DNA of 45,279 bases from Geosiphon pyriformis (GCA_016748015.1 JAAOMT010000665.1:1-45279), one strand, 5' to 3'; shown: positions 21,441-33,489, counted from the first letter of the stretch. A program made the numbers and translations. The notes: generated from the sequence alone by a model not told the origin.

Positions 21441-22377
21441 TAGTACTTTTAATAAAAAAATCTGAAAAAGCCCCAGTATTTAAATTTGAAGAGAAGAAAA
21501 AACTACCAGTCACTGAAATTTTTATGGCTTTTGGATCAATATTCAATTGGGCTAAAGAAACAGAACAAGAAATTTTTGAAGAGATCAGAGGATGGAATGT
21601 AGTTAGATATTCTACACCAGAACCACAGAAACAATTACCTTATATCTCACTTAAATGCAAAGATTGTAAAAAAAAACTTTCATTAATGGGAGCATGTATT
21701 TCTCCAAAAAAAAAATATAAAACTTGTATCTGTTACTATTGTAAAGCATGTTATAAAGAACGATTTGAATACTCCAAACAAAGTGGAAAATAAGACAACA
21801 TTTCTTGTTTTACATGTGAAAATATGCTACTAAAAGAATACAACTAGATTGATATTACAATGAGAGGAAAAATATGTGATCAAATCTGTTAATATGCTCT
21901 ATCAATCTTGGAAAAAGTCAAAAAAGAAACCTTTTTAATGCAGCATACAACAGTGCTCTTAACAAACTCTACTACTACTCTCATGATGTTAAAATAATTT
22001 TTGATCTAGCAATGGCTTTAATCAATAAAGCCACACAGGAAGATTTCTGCCAAATAAAAAAAGCTGAATACATTGAATACACAATAGAATTAACTAGATT
22101 CAACTATAAAGATGAAGTAGAAATGTACCACCAAATTGTAAGTTACATTTATCCAATCCAAGAAGCTCAAATTCAATAATTAGAGCAAATAAACATTCAA
22201 TTATGAGAAGAATACATCATGCTTTGTAATAATAAATGGTGTTCAGAATGTTATGCTCTTAGCATCCTCTTATTCAGCAAAGATGACCAGGAGAAAATTG
22301 AGTTTGGAAAACCTGAGCCTGAAAAAGAAATTGCAACAATTCCAATTTATCTTACTGAAAAACAACCAGTCTTACAA
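21441..22377 (+). pseudogene. B1 cysteine-rich module and Cys ribbon
   Basis: The best preserved copy of the first half: 21524-21793 (frame 2) reads CKDCKKKLSLMGACI, CYYCKACYKERFEYSKQSGK, then past a stop DNISCFTC and KICDQIC. So four CxxC or CxxxC pairs remain. After a frameshift (about 21910-21935) frame 1 carries an alpha-helical stretch (NKLYYYSHDVKIIFDLAMALINKATQ and beyond) and a shortened ribbon (CNNKWCSEC, about 22230-22250). It is probably a zinc-binding polyprotein domain. No named family was recognised. Confidence 0.72.
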
Positions 22378-22830
22378 CTCAAATACTTTAACAACAATGG
22401 TCAAGAAATCAAGCCAAAAAAAACTCACGATATAGATGCTGAATATGATTTATAATATTCAGAAAAAGATACTTTGGTCCTCTAACCAAAATCTTTAACC
22501 AAAATTAATCTCAAAATTGCTCTTGAAATTCCACCAGGAGCAATGGTTCAAATTGCTTTCAGATTATTATTGGCAAGCAAAAAAATCAATGTTAAAGGAA
22601 GAGTTATAGATGCAGAATACACTGAAGACATCACTGTCATGTTACAAAACAAAACTAAGAACCCATTCAAAATAAAACATGCTGAAAAGATTGCTTAAGC
22701 AATTTACCTATTCTTAATTAACATTTCAAGTTTACAATCAATTAACAACAGAGAAAAATTAGAAAAAAGTGAAAGAGAAACTCAAGATTTTGGTTCAACT
22801 GGATGATTCACAGTTCCAGTAAACATAGCT
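22378..22830 (+). pseudogene. B1 dUTPase domain
   Basis: Frame 1. Motif 1 THDIDAEYDL, motif 2 AFRLLLASKKINV (divergent), motif 3 GRVIDAEYTEDI with Asp and Tyr kept, motif 4 AEKIA-stop-AIYLFLI, motif 5 FGSTG followed by TGA (22804; other copies have Arg). Three further stops are seen. It confirms that the dUTPase is shared by families A, B and C and is not a one-off capture. Confidence 0.85.
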
Positions 22831-24060
22831 CTCAATACACAGAATAAATCTTACCAGATTTTTTAACTTTCCCAACCAATTACTATTTCATCTTTTGGAA
22901 AACATCACAAAATCTACACTTGCTCAAAACCTATTATCACCCAACAAATCTTTAAATCCAATAAACAAATCTGTTTAAAAAATGAAATCTCAATTCCAAA
23001 TGTCTATATACCAAAAAAAATAAAGAAATTTTGAGTTACATTTTACAATCCAAACAACTATATCATTGTTTTATTAAATAAATTAGAAATTGGAATCATA
23101 CATAGCAACATCTTTCAAAATAAAAACCCTCAAATTGTCTTTAATTTCATCGAAATTATAAGATATATCCTACTCTCCAATTCAAACATCATCCTTACTT
23201 CTAGAAACTACTATCTTCTGGAAGAAAAACTCCTAATAGTTGAATTTGCTAACATATTTGCAAAAGACAACAATAATCTTAGAAAAACTAATATTGTTTA
23301 ACATTAGATTTATACAAGAGATGCTTCATCAAAATGTTAACAAGCTTATTAAATATTATCTATTAGCCACCAATTCATCAGAAAAAAAGTCCAAAAAATG
23401 CTTAATAATAGATTGATTTAACCATTAAGAAGTCTTTGGGTCTTATCAGTAGTTTTTATTAAAAAGAAAAACGGAAAAATCAGATTTTGTGTAGATTATT
23501 ATCAGCTTAACAGCATGACAATTGGAAATGTCTACCCTTTTCCAAGAATTGATAACATGTTAAATGCTCTAGGAAAAGCCAAGTTTTTCTTAACTTTAGA
23601 CTTGGAAAGTGGATACTGACAAGTCGAAATAGATCCAAAAAATCGACCTAAAACAGCATTTACCACTTAAGGAGGAAACTATGAGTTTAATGTTATGTCT
23701 TTTGGACTCTGCAATGCATCAGCAACATTCCAGTAATTTATGAATGTTATATATAAAAAAATTTTATGGCAATTAGTAGTTGTCTATCTGAATAACACTA
23801 ATGTGTACTTACCAAGTTTTGAAGCTCATCTTATTCACTTGCAAGAAGTTTTTCAATAATTACAGAAAGCAGGATTGAAATTGAACATTGAGAAATATCA
23901 CTTTGAAAAAACAAACATAATCTTTTTTAGACACATTGTTAGCAAAAATAGAATCAAACCAAACCCTGGAACAATCAGTGCTATTAAAAACTTTCAAACT
24001 TCCAAAAATACTACAGAGCTACAAAGATTTGTAGGATTAGTCTCTTACTATTAAAAATTT
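22831..24060 (+). pseudogene. B1 linker and reverse transcriptase
   Basis: Frame 1. RT motifs: SVVFIKKKNGKIRFCVDYYQLNSMT, TLDLESGY-stop-QVEIDPK, MSFGLCNASATFQ, and YLNN at 23785-23796 (YLDD with both Asp changed to Asn by G-to-A). The stop in GYWQ is TGG to TGA. At least ten stops lie between 22860 and 24055. It is inactive. Confidence 0.87.
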
Positions 24061-24594
24061 ATCAAAAAATTCTCAAAAATTGCCAAATCACTTAATTATT
24101 TCACCAATAAGAACATGTTATATCAATGAACTAAAAAACAACAAAAAGCCTTTGAAATTCTCAAAACAAAACTGACAACAGCCCCAGTTCTTGCTTATCC
24201 AAACTTCAACAAACAGTTTTAACTAGCCACTAATGCTTCACACATAGCATTTGGTGCCATCTTATTATAATTAGATAAAAATGGCCAGAAACAAGTCATT
24301 GCCTATATTAGTAAAACACTCAAATCAACAGAATTCAAATATGGCTCAACTAAATTAAAAGCTACTGCAGTCATTTGGACTTTTAAACACTTTTAACAAT
24401 ACCTGAAAAATGAAAAAAAATTTGATATTATAACTGACAATATTGGTCTCAAATGGCTTAATAAAAAAAAACAGAACAAAGTGCCAAACAGCTTTGATAG
24501 AATGACTTCCTAGCAAACTACAAATATATTGTATACCACAAACCAGGAAAATTACACATCAATATTAATAGTCTTTCAAGAATAAAACAAAATT
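24061..24594 (+). pseudogene. B1 RNase H
   Basis: Reads LATNASHIAFGAILL (first catalytic Asp changed to Asn), KLKATAVIWTFKHF (Glu changed to Lys) and IITDNIGLKWL (Asp kept). Changes fit G-to-A transitions. The domain end is frameshifted and degraded near 24480. Confidence 0.78.
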
Positions 24595-26025
24595 AATACC
24601 ACTAACAATTCCATCACAACTTACTATTACCAACAAAACAACAATAGATCCCAGAAATTACAACAATCTTAAAAACTATTTAGAGACTCTTATCATGCCA
24701 GAAAATTGGTTTCCAAGTAAAAAACATCGATTACAACACCAATTAAAACAATATTTTATACATCACAACAAAATCTATTATAAAAATTGCAGAAATTCAA
24801 ACCAACTATTCAGATTAGTACAAGAAAATAAAAAAAAAACAATTCTATACAACATGCACATAAATTTTTCTTCAGCACACTTGGGAAGAGATAGAACAAT
24901 CCAAAGAACTCTTGAATATTATTTTTAGCCTTATATGCAAAAAAACATTTGACAATATATAAAATCTTGTGATAGTTGTCAAAAAAAAGGAGGAATTTGT
25001 CTCACAAAATTTTTAAATCCAATCAAAATTGGACAACCTTTTGACAGAGTTGGAATTGATTTAGTCAGACTATTACCTATCACAATCCAAGGAAATCATT
25101 ATATTGTAATTGCAATAAATTATCTTATCAAATGGCCTGAAGCTAGAGCCATCCAAAGAACAGATGCAAAATTAGTAGCAAATTTCATCTATGAAAACAT
25201 TATTTGTAGACATAAATGCCCAATTGAATTTTTATCTGATTAAAGAACATATTTTGTAAACAACTTGATACAAGAAATTTGTGAATGATTCAATGTTAAA
25301 AGATCTTTATTATTACTTTATCATCCCTAAACAAATGGACTTGTAGAATGTTTCAACAGAACATTGTGTAAATCTTTAGCCAAAGTCTCAACTGATTTTG
25401 AGCAGAAATAAAATATCTTTATTCCATTAGTGTTACTAGTATACAAAACACTAAAACAAGATACTATAAAACACATACCATTTGATCTTACTTATAGAAG
25501 AACAGCAATATTACCAATTAATTTCATAGTGAAAACATATCCAGTACAACCAATTAATAAAGAAAACTTCTAAGAAACACTCTAAAGAAAAGCCTATACT
25601 CTTTTTAGTATACTGGAAAGAAAAAAACAAAAAGCAGCCACTCATATTAAACACTCCCAAGTCCTACAAAAAAAAGACATGACAACAAACTGCCACCAAT
25701 TACAATGAATTTAAAGTTGGAAATAAAGTTTTCTTACACAAAACTAAGGCTGAAAAACAATGAAGTGAAAAATTTGAACATAAATAGGATGGACCATTTT
25801 ATATTTACGAAATTCTAGGCAATAGATTATACAAGTTAAGACTTAATAACAAAGTACCAGCAAAAGTTGCACATAAAGATTAATTGAAACACTATCATAC
25901 CAGAAACAATCTTGAATTATTAATTCCACAAATTGGTACATATTTCCTTTTAGTTAATCCTAAAAATATTCTCCAAAATTTAGAATCAATAGTTATAATA
26001 AAACAACAACTAAATTTGAATATTT
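24595..26025 (+). pseudogene. B1 integrase
   Basis: Frame 2; open at 24695-24928. HHCC: MHINFSSAHLG and CDSCQ. Core: D in GIDLVRLLP, D in FLSD followed by a stop, E in TNGLVECFNRTL. The GPY/F-like end reads KFEHK-stop-DGPFYIYEILGNRLYKLRLNN (about 25765-25850). Stops at about 24926, 25242, 25288, 25329 and later. The order and spacing match A1 and A5. Confidence 0.85.
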
Positions 26026-26877
26026 AATTTAACATTTTTATAATAACTCCTTTAAAATACACAAAACATAAAAACAAAAATAATAAATAATTACAAGAAA
26101 CATTCAAACCTAAAAACAAATAAAAATTCTATATCCAAAAAACAATTTTCTTTATTCTTTTTCAAAATTTTATTAGTTAATCATTTTATTATAATAATTC
26201 CTCGAAATATTCAACAAATATTCCAAAAATTAATGTTAGCATTGAAAACACTTCTTGACTTATCCATAACAATTAATGGAAATTAAATTAATTACACTCA
26301 AAAAAAAACTACAACACCAGTAGAAAATAATTTTCAGAATTATCACTTTTATAAAAGAAAAACAAGAAGTCATTTTGCAAATTAACTACCAAAACTTTTG
26401 AAGTGAGCACTAAAAGAAAACCTTTTATTTGCCTCTATTGACATTTTACCAAATACCACAATTCAACAAAAACTTCTATTATTTTTTAATAAACAGAACA
26501 ATGAACATACTCTTATCTATAGATATTTTTATATTGGAAAAACACTTTATGAACGAAAACTGGAACTTGAAGCAACCAACATTACTTCTGAAACTATACA
26601 AAAACAAATTCACAATGAATTCAAGACAACAGCTGGACTAACAAACACTTACTACAAACTTAAAGCAGCATTTAAACTCTATGATTTATTCAACACTTGT
26701 AAAAGTGTCTTACAAAATCCAATACTTCATTCAATAAAGATTCAATACATTGAAAAGCTCACAAAACTGAAATTTTAACAATTTTCAACCAAATCACTTC
26801 AATTATATTGGACCACTATCTTAACATTACAGAATGTGCTTAGACTTTGATAGAGCTCAGTCTTAAAGAAAAAATTA
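26026..26877 (+). pseudogene. B1 post-integrase region and polypurine tract
   Basis: About 850 bp between the integrase end and the 3' LTR hold a degraded continuation: ITECA-stop-TLIELSLKEKIM just before the LTR recalls the end of the extensions in A1 and A5, but most of it is too broken to align by eye. The polypurine tract is the A-rich TTAAAGAAAAAATTA (about 26863-26877). No other gene was seen. Confidence 0.45.
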
Positions 26878-27832
26878 TGTTACCAGTAGAATTTTAGCTA
26901 TTAATTAGCATAAAATTACTTTCATAATTCTTATTATTAATTAGCATATATTATTATTATTTCGATTATCACTTATAATTTAATCAAATTATCAAATATT
27001 ATTACTCAATTTGTATCATAAAAATTAAGATGATCAAATTACACAATACCTTAAACCATTTAATATAGTCAAAATTCGCCGAAATTAATGAAAATTGGCC
27101 GAAATAATCAATAGTTTGTAGAAATAACTTGTAGTTTACTAAAATGTATCTTTAGTTTACTGAAATTAGAGCAAAAAGAAAAGTGCAAGTTCAAAGACTA
27201 GTACTACAACAAGTTGTATAAAAAAAGAGCTTCTCTCTTCAAAAAAAAAAATTCTTATATCTCAATATAGTATCTTACTTTAGATATCTTAATTGGAACA
27301 AATCACCTTTTACACATATTAAATAAAAATTAAATATTCGAAAACCAAATTTTTTGAATTATTACACTTGAAATTCCCTCAACACAACTAACATTTTGAA
27401 ATTGATTAGCTACCAATTTCAGTAATTTGTTAGTGACTCCAGGCCTGAATAGAAAACGTTTCTCTTAACAATTATATTTCTTTTACATTTCTTTTATTTT
27501 TTTTTTCTTTTCTTATCATAATTATTAGGATAGCCTACAGACAAAATTCTTATAGAAGAGTTGACTTTTACAGCAAAATAACTACACATTTTTAGTGAGC
27601 TTCTAAATGAGCAATTTCTGGAAAAGAGTTGACATTTACTACAACATAACTACATAAAGTAACTGGCACAGAATTGGCTATTTTACTTATAAGCCCAGTA
27701 GTTCAAATTATAGGAGATAATTTGAAGATAAATTCAGTTATTAGAGGTTCAACTGCTTCCAAAAAACGTGAAATTAGCAACAGACAAACATTAATAGCAT
27801 TTAAAAAAAGAGACCAAAAACTTCTGGTAACA
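26878..27832 (+). repeat. 3' LTR of B1 (family B, complete)
   Basis: Starts TGTTACCAGTAG, ends CTGGTAACA; 955 bp. It contains GCCGAAA-type repeats (about 27075-27110) and a TATA box. The next base begins family A gag in reverse, so B1 is inserted in A2. Confidence 0.9.
27217..27226 (+). promoter_or_regulatory. TATA box in LTR B (B1 3' LTR)
   Basis: TATAAAAAAA, corresponding to TATAAAAG in the other LTR B copies. Confidence 0.5.
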
Positions 27833-28796
27833 CTGGTAAATTTCTTAAGTTTTGCAATTGGTGCATATATTATTGGTGCTAATGATAATTGTTGTTGTGA
27901 TTGTAGTTGCTGTTGAAGCTGTTGCTGAAGTGGTAGTTGTGGCTGTTGTTGTTGCTGTTTAGCTATTGGTACAACTGGTAATGGATCTATTATGATTACT
28001 GGTGGTAAGTTTTGGTAAACAATAAGAGCAGGTTTGGATTGTTTGGGTTTTGCTAAGTTTGAACAATTGGGATTTGTATTTCTGAGTTTTCCAGAATTGG
28101 GTTTTGATAATTAAATTCTTGATTTTTTTCTTCTTTTTCTTCTGATTTCATTACTTTCTAAGAACTAGTGGTTCCAAAATTTAGGTAAAGTAGCAATAAT
28201 CAAAATTCTAATGGCATTAGGAATTGTAATTTAAAGTCTTCAAAATAATTGTCATAGGTTCTTAATAATTCTGCTCTCTTCTGTTGACTTTGGAATAAAA
28301 ATCTGTTTAATAGGGTTGTTGTATTTCCAGTGGATGTATCTGTTAATGTTATATTGATAGTATTTCTGGATGTATAATAATATAATGAATTAGTTGGTAA
28401 CTTAACTTTTTGTTTCTTCTAAGTAGGTAATTGTATTTGTTTTGAGATTCCTGCTGATGTTTGTAGTTTTTCTTTGTCTTTTTCTGTATAGGTAATAGAA
28501 AATATTTGTTGGATGTAATTTTTAATTTCTCTGTTGATTTCAGTAATAATTGGTATAAAGTTGTGATTTAATAGTAAACTGGTATATTAAATTAATTTGC
28601 TATAGAAATTTTTCTTTATGGATTTTGTATTTATTAATTTTCTTAGGAAATATTTAATTCTTTTATTGATGTAAAAGTTGAAGGCTGATTTTGCTAATAG
28701 TTAGTTGTTGGTTAATTCCAAGTATTAACAGTAGTGTTGAAATAAGGATTTGGCAAATTTTAAATGGTTTGTTTTTCTTCTTTCTGATTCTGCTAC
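27833..28796 (-). pseudogene. gag of A2, N-terminal part
   Basis: The minus strand opens at GTA GCA GAA TCA (28796), the place of GTG in A4 and ATG in A5. It then matches family A gag: HLKFAKSLFQ, KSAFNFYIN, TSLLLNHNF and, at the cut end, the Gln-rich linker and PIAKLKKFTS-like residues next to 27833. Stops and AT-rich drift are frequent. Gag is not functional. Confidence 0.72.
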
Positions 28797-28840
28797 TTTT
28801 GAATAGTTGTTGTTGGTGCTGGTTTTTTGTAAAATTATAC

Positions 28841-28856
28841 TTTACAGAAAGCACCA
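28841..28856 (-). other. Primer binding site of A2
   Basis: The minus strand reads TGGTGCTTTCTGTAAA, a decayed form of TGGTGCTCCCTGTGAG in A4 and A5. Confidence 0.6.
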
Positions 28857-28858
28857 AA

Positions 28859-29748
28859 TATTACAGGTAATTATTTGAGATCTGAAACAAATAACAAACT
28901 TATAACTTAATACCCAATTGATATGATGATATTGGTTTTTAAAAATTTTGTATCTAAAAGTTTTGGTTGAGTTCTTTGTATAATAGACAAAGATTTAAGT
29001 ATTGTTTTCCTTATAGCTTTCCAGAATTACAATTCCATTGAATTTTTTTCTCAGCATGGTGGCTGGTAATTCTTCTGGTAAGTTATCCTCAATAATGAGT
29101 GTTTTATCCTTATTTTTGGGTCTTTTACCAGTTCTTTTGATGTCAATAACTCTGCATGTTAATCCTTAATCAATTAGTAAAAAATAACAAAACAAAAAAA
29201 AAAAAGCAAAAAAAAATAAAAAAATAAGTCAAAACAAAAAAAAGTTAGTATCCTGTTAATAACCATAATTAAAAACTATTGGTCCAGTGTAGTTAAGTAT
29301 TAGCAACTATCAACATGAGTTATTAATAGTAGAAAGATTGATTGTAATGTGTTAATAAGTATTTTTATTAATATTTAATGTTTCTATTTTAAGTTATAGA
29401 ATACTATCATATGAAAAGATAAATAGGGAATTGCACTGGAGGTTTTAAGTTAAGGATTCTGTTTTTTCTGTTTCTAATACTACTACTATATATATATAAA
29501 TTTCGTTATACAAAATTTCTTGAATTCCTTAATTCTCTAGCCAGAAATCCAAGAATTTTTGAAATCCTGTAATTCCTTAAGAAAAATTCTGAAATTCTGA
29601 AATCTTGCAATTCTTCATATTGGAATTCTGTAATTCTGAAATTCTGCAATTTTTTTAAGAGAAATCCTGAAATTTTACTTTTACTATATATTATTTTGAT
29701 TGGCTAATTTGTGTACTAATATATAATTCCTATATTTTATGAGTAACA
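28859..29748 (-). repeat. 5' LTR of A2 (family A)
   Basis: The minus strand begins TGTTACTCATAAAATATAGG and ends in AATA where CA is expected; 890 bp. A TATA-rich box is at 29487-29500 and the GAATTCC-type repeats are at about 29510-29670, both decayed. Confidence 0.87.
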
Positions 29749-30091
29749 TTGTGCCAAATAAAGACTACTAAATGCATACCTGTTATTACTGCAAACTGTG
29801 CTACTAAAAACATTTTGGTTATCCAAAATAACAAAAAAAGTGAGACAATAAATCATGTTTTGCTTGTGAAGAAACATTACTTAATAAAGGAATATAAAAT
29901 GACATTCCTGGTTGAGAAAAAATGGAGAATACATTATGTTAGTACACAATTCTAATAAGTAATTGGATGAACCAAGAAATGTCTTTCAATGTCATGTAAA
30001 ACTGAGCCCTATCACACTTAGATAGCTATCCCCACAATAAAGACAAAATTTGGTGAATGGCAAATACCAAAGTCAAAAACATCTTACCCAG
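29749..30091 (+). mobile_element. Pol fragment of element A3 (family A), cysteine-rich module
   Basis: A 343-bp piece of plus-strand pol between two insertions. Frame 0 reads PNKDY-stop-MHTCYYCKLCY, SCFACEETLLNKG, NDIPG, LC-stop-YTILISNW, SHLDSYPHNKDKIW and MANTKVKNILP, matching A5 37024-37370. It is the outermost layer in the window: A2 is inserted on its left and A4 on its right. Stops at CAA and TGG positions show the same decay as elsewhere. Confidence 0.8.
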
Positions 30092-30845
30092 TATTACTCA
30101 TAGAAATTGCAGAATTCCAGAAATTTTAGGATTCTTATACAAAGAATTGCAGAATTGCAGAATTCTAGGATTCCTTTCAAAGGAATTGCAAGATTCCTGG
30201 TGTAAAGAATTGAGGAATTAAAAAATCTCAATTATGTATATATAGCAGTAGTGTTAGAAGTAGAAAAGGGAGAATCTTTTAGTTAAAGACCTCGCAATTT
30301 GGATTTGATCTAAAACAACTTTCCACTTCACCAATATCAAATAAATAATTATTTCACTATCTTAATCCACTCTTACTATCAACATGGAGTGTTGATAATA
30401 ATTGATACTTAACACTACTGGAACAATAGCTCTTAATCACGGCTATTGACAGGATACTAACATGCAAATTGCTTTGGCTTATTTCTTTTATTTTTTTTAT
30501 TTTTTTTTATTTTTTTTATTATTTTTTTGAATTTACTAATTGATTGAGGATTAAGCACTAAATTATTGATGTTAAGGATTGTTTGGTAAAAAACCCCTGC
30601 AAGTGAGTAAAGCATGTAAAGAAATTATGGATTACTTACCAAAGGAGTATCAGCTATTAAGCTGAAGAAAGAAATTGACAGAATTGTGATTCTGGGAAGC
30701 TACAGATAAACAACTATCAAATCTCTGTTCATTATACAAAAGACTCAACCCAAAACCTTCAAATTACTATTACTGCGAATAGCTACTGAGTACCAAGTTA
30801 CAGGTTTGTTATTTGACTTGAGACCCCAAATAATCACTTATAACA
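30092..30845 (+). repeat. 5' LTR of A4 (family A, internally deleted)
   Basis: Starts TATTACTCATAG (TG to TA at the first dinucleotide), then jumps to GCAGAATTCC repeats, missing about 90 bp present in A5. A TATATATAG box is at 30237-30245. It ends CTTATAACA; 754 bp. Confidence 0.87.
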
Positions 30846-30847
30846 TT

Positions 30848-30864
30848 TGGTGCTCCCTGTGAGA
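30848..30864 (+). other. Primer binding site of A4
   Basis: TGGTGCTCCCTGTGAGA, two T after the LTR; nearly identical to A5. Confidence 0.72.
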
Positions 30865-30907
30865 TATAATCCTACAGAAAACCAGTACCAACAACAATCA
30901 TCCAAAA

Positions 30908-32793
30908 GTGGCAGAACCAGAAAACATAAAAACAAACCATTTAGGATTTGCCAAATCTTTGTTTCAATAGTATAACTAACAACTAGGATTAAACAACAAC
31001 TATTATTCAGCAGAATCTGCTTTCTACTTTTATGTCAACAAAAAGATCACAGACTATCTAGGAGGAACAGTTGACATCAAATCAGCAAGAAAAAACTTTT
31101 ATACAAAATTGTTTTAACATACCAGCTTACCAAGAAATTACAGTTTTACACCAATCATCAGGGAAATCAATTAAACCATTGAAAAGTACATTCAACAACA
31201 ATTCCCAATCACCTATGCAGACAAAAAAAAGAGAAGACTACAAATACCAACAACAATACCAAAAGAGATCCAACCACCTACTTGAAAAAAAAACCAGAGT
31301 TGAATCACCAACAAACCCATTATACCACTATACACTTAAAAGTGCCATTAACATCTTATCAATAGGCATGTCTATATCAAATGTGACATCAACATTTGGA
31401 CAGCTCCCATTTCAAAGTAAACAAAAGAAAGCAGAGTTATTAGAGATTTACAGTGATTATTTTAAAGGATTTAAATCGCAATCAACCATCCCATCAGGAT
31501 ACCAATCACCACCACCTCCACCAGATTTTAGAACAGCTAATCTGTAAGAGGTAACAAAATCAAAAGAGGAGGAAAAAGAAGAAGCTGAAGATTAGGAATT
31601 TACTTACCAGAACCCAATTCCAAAAAACCTGGACATTGAAATTCTGAACTTTTAAACTCAGTAAAATCCAAATTTAAAAAATCCAGAAGTCAAAACTCCG
31701 AATATTCAACCACCACAAAATGAGAATAATCCAAATCCCAAATTAATTAATCAACCAAATGTATCTCCAATAATTGTTATCAATTAGCCACTGATTAATT
31801 CAATAGCCAAGTCTCTACCACTAAATCAACAAATTTAACAACCCCTTCAACAACCACAACTACCACAACAACCACCTCAACAACTGATCATACCAATGAC
31901 TTATATTCCTATAGCTAAACTCAAGAAATTCACCAGCAAAGAAGATGATGCCCAAGTATGGCTAAATAATGTAGAAAAAGCCATTGCAACCAACGGATGA
32001 AATGATGCCAGAGCCATGCAAGCCATTTCTTATTTTCTCCAGGATACTGCCAACTCATAATATTAAAGCTTAGCCAACAAATCTTAGGATTTTAATGCAT
32101 TTAAGCTTGCATTTTTACAATACTTCAGCAATAATAATAATATTAATCATCTAGCAAATATCTTTACCACCATCAAACAAAGAGATACTGAAGCAATTAC
32201 CACTTACTTAGGACATTTCTATCAAAATCTGCACCAAATACAAGCCATCAATGCTGATTATTTCACTGTAGCCCAGATCCTGAATCAGTTTATTTGCAGA
32301 TTATACAGTAGCATTCTACAACACATATGACCATTACACCCAGTCAACTTACAAGATACAGTTACATGTGCTAGAAATTTTGAATCAGCTGAATTAGAAA
32401 CTAATTATGCCCAAGCCATAAATCTAGTAATAAATAGATTATTTGACTTGGATTTCAAACTAAAGTAATTCAGTGATTCGATCAATCAGAAAATTAAAGA
32501 ATACTTAGCTAACAATTGTGCAATTTATTAACCACTACAATGATGCAATAATTCAGGAAATGCGAATTATTTTTAAAATCAATTACATCTATTATTATTA
32601 TCCAATTAGCTGTGACAGCCAAAAATGTGTGTTTGTTACCACTGTAATAAACAAGACCATATCTGAGCTAACTGTTATTTTTATAGTAACTTACAATCGG
32701 GAAATCAATATTGAAACCCCGATCACAATGTTTACATTTCAAATTATTACTCAAATCAAAATCAACATTAGTCTACTTATCTGCCAATGACAT
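30908..32793 (+). pseudogene. gag of A4
   Basis: The frame opens GTG GCA GAA at 30908 and reads HLGFAKSLFQ, LGLNNNYYSAESAFYFYVN, KITDYLGG, matching A5 gag. After a frameshift near 31270 it continues in frame 0 (RVESPTNPLYHYT, SNVTSTFGQLPFQSKQKK, YFKGFKSQS, PSGYQSPPPPP; open to 31545). A Gln/Pro-rich linker and the capsid-like part (IPIAKLKKFTSKEDDAQVWLNNVEKAI, TTYLGHFYQNLHQIQ) follow at 31890-32510. The knuckle CYHCNKQDHI-stop-ANC is at about 32640. TGA and TAA stops mark Trp and Gln positions. Confidence 0.82.
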
Positions 32794-32988
32794 TATTACT
32801 CATAAAATATAGAAAGTATATTATTATTAGCAAGTAGATATTAGCCAATCAGAAGTAGACGTAGTAAATATGGAATTTCAAGATTCCTCTTAGAGGAATT
32901 GCAAGATTCTAAGAATTTCAGGATTCTCTGGCAAGGAATTACAGGATTCCAGAATTGCAGGATTCCTCTCATTAGGAATTGCAGAATT

Positions 32989-33010
32989 CCAGGAATTCCA
33001 GAATTCCTGT
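32989..33010 (+). repeat. Inverted repeat in U3 of LTR A (A5)
   Basis: Same arms as at 15775-15796 (CCAGGAATTC and GAATTCCTG), with a final T in place of G. Confidence 0.7.
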
Positions 33011-33046
33011 TACAAGGAATTAAAGAATTAAGGAATCTCAAATATG

Positions 33047-33055
33047 TATATATAG
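33047..33055 (+). promoter_or_regulatory. TATA box in LTR A (A5 5' LTR)
   Basis: TATATATAG about 40 bp after the palindrome; conserved in A1 and A4. Likely promoter of the A5 genomic RNA. Confidence 0.58.
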
Positions 33056-33349
33056 CAGTAGTATTAGAAGCAGAAGAGAATGGACACCAAGAATTTTTAG
33101 CTTAGTTACCACAATTCTCAAATAAATAATTATTCATTATATCAAATTTATTCTTCACTATTAACATGAAGTGTTGATAGTAACTGATACTTAACTATAC
33201 TAGAACAATAGCTTTTAATCATGGCTATTGATGGGATACTAACTTGCAAATCATCTTGGCTTATTTCTTATTTTCTCTTTTATCTTTTCTTTATTTTCTT
33301 TATTGTCTACTAACTTAATTAAAAGATTTACTTTTGGAGGACTTATGGA

Positions 33350-33489
33350 GGAATAAAACTTACTTAAACAATACTTACTCTTGGGGAACTTACAAAGGAA
33401 TAAACTTACTTAAACAATACTTATTCTTGGAAGACTTATGAAGGAATAAACTTGCTTAAACAATACTTACTCTTGAAGGACTTACAAAG
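33350..33489 (+). repeat. Tandem repeat, about 47 bp x 3, in LTR A5
   Basis: Three units start GGAATAAA at 33350, 33397 and 33443 and contain CTTAAACAATACTTA and a TCTTGG-GACTTA variant. A partial unit precedes them (about 33333-33349). Not seen in the A1 or A4 LTRs, so it is a copy-specific expansion downstream of the promoter. Confidence 0.85.

Larger units (their letters stand above)
18121..27832 (+). mobile_element. LTR retrotransposon B1 (family B), complete except the start of its 5' LTR
   Basis: It has a 5' LTR truncated by C2 (18121-18998), PBS, gag, protease, Cys module, dUTPase, RT, RNase H, integrase, extension, polypurine tract and a full 3' LTR (26878-27832). Coding parts are strongly decayed, with dozens of stops; RT has YLNN and RNase H has lost acidic residues. 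Gag and pol read in one frame (positions congruent to 1 mod 3) up to RNase H, apart from a local shift at about 21440-21930. Base composition is more AT-rich than in A5 or B2, consistent with greater age. Confidence 0.88.
27833..29748 (-). mobile_element. LTR retrotransposon A2 (family A), 5' part on the minus strand
   Basis: Reading the minus strand from 29748: a 5' LTR (29748-28859), a PBS, a leader and gag up to the point matching about 34880 in A5, where the B1 3' LTR joins. Its right end abuts a plus-strand family A pol fragment (A3). The rest of A2 is expected left of the window. Confidence 0.85.
30092..32793 (+). mobile_element. LTR retrotransposon A4 (family A), 5' LTR and gag
   Basis: It has a 5' LTR with an internal deletion of about 90 bp near its start (30092-30845), a PBS, a leader and gag up to the CCHC knuckle, where the 5' LTR of A5 joins at 32794. 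The rest of A4 should lie right of A5, outside the window. It interrupts A3 at 30091/30092. Confidence 0.87.

Noticed and set aside
26026-26877. A separate host gene between B1 integrase and its 3' LTR
   Set aside because: No sustained frame; the position and terminal residues fit the decayed post-integrase extension.
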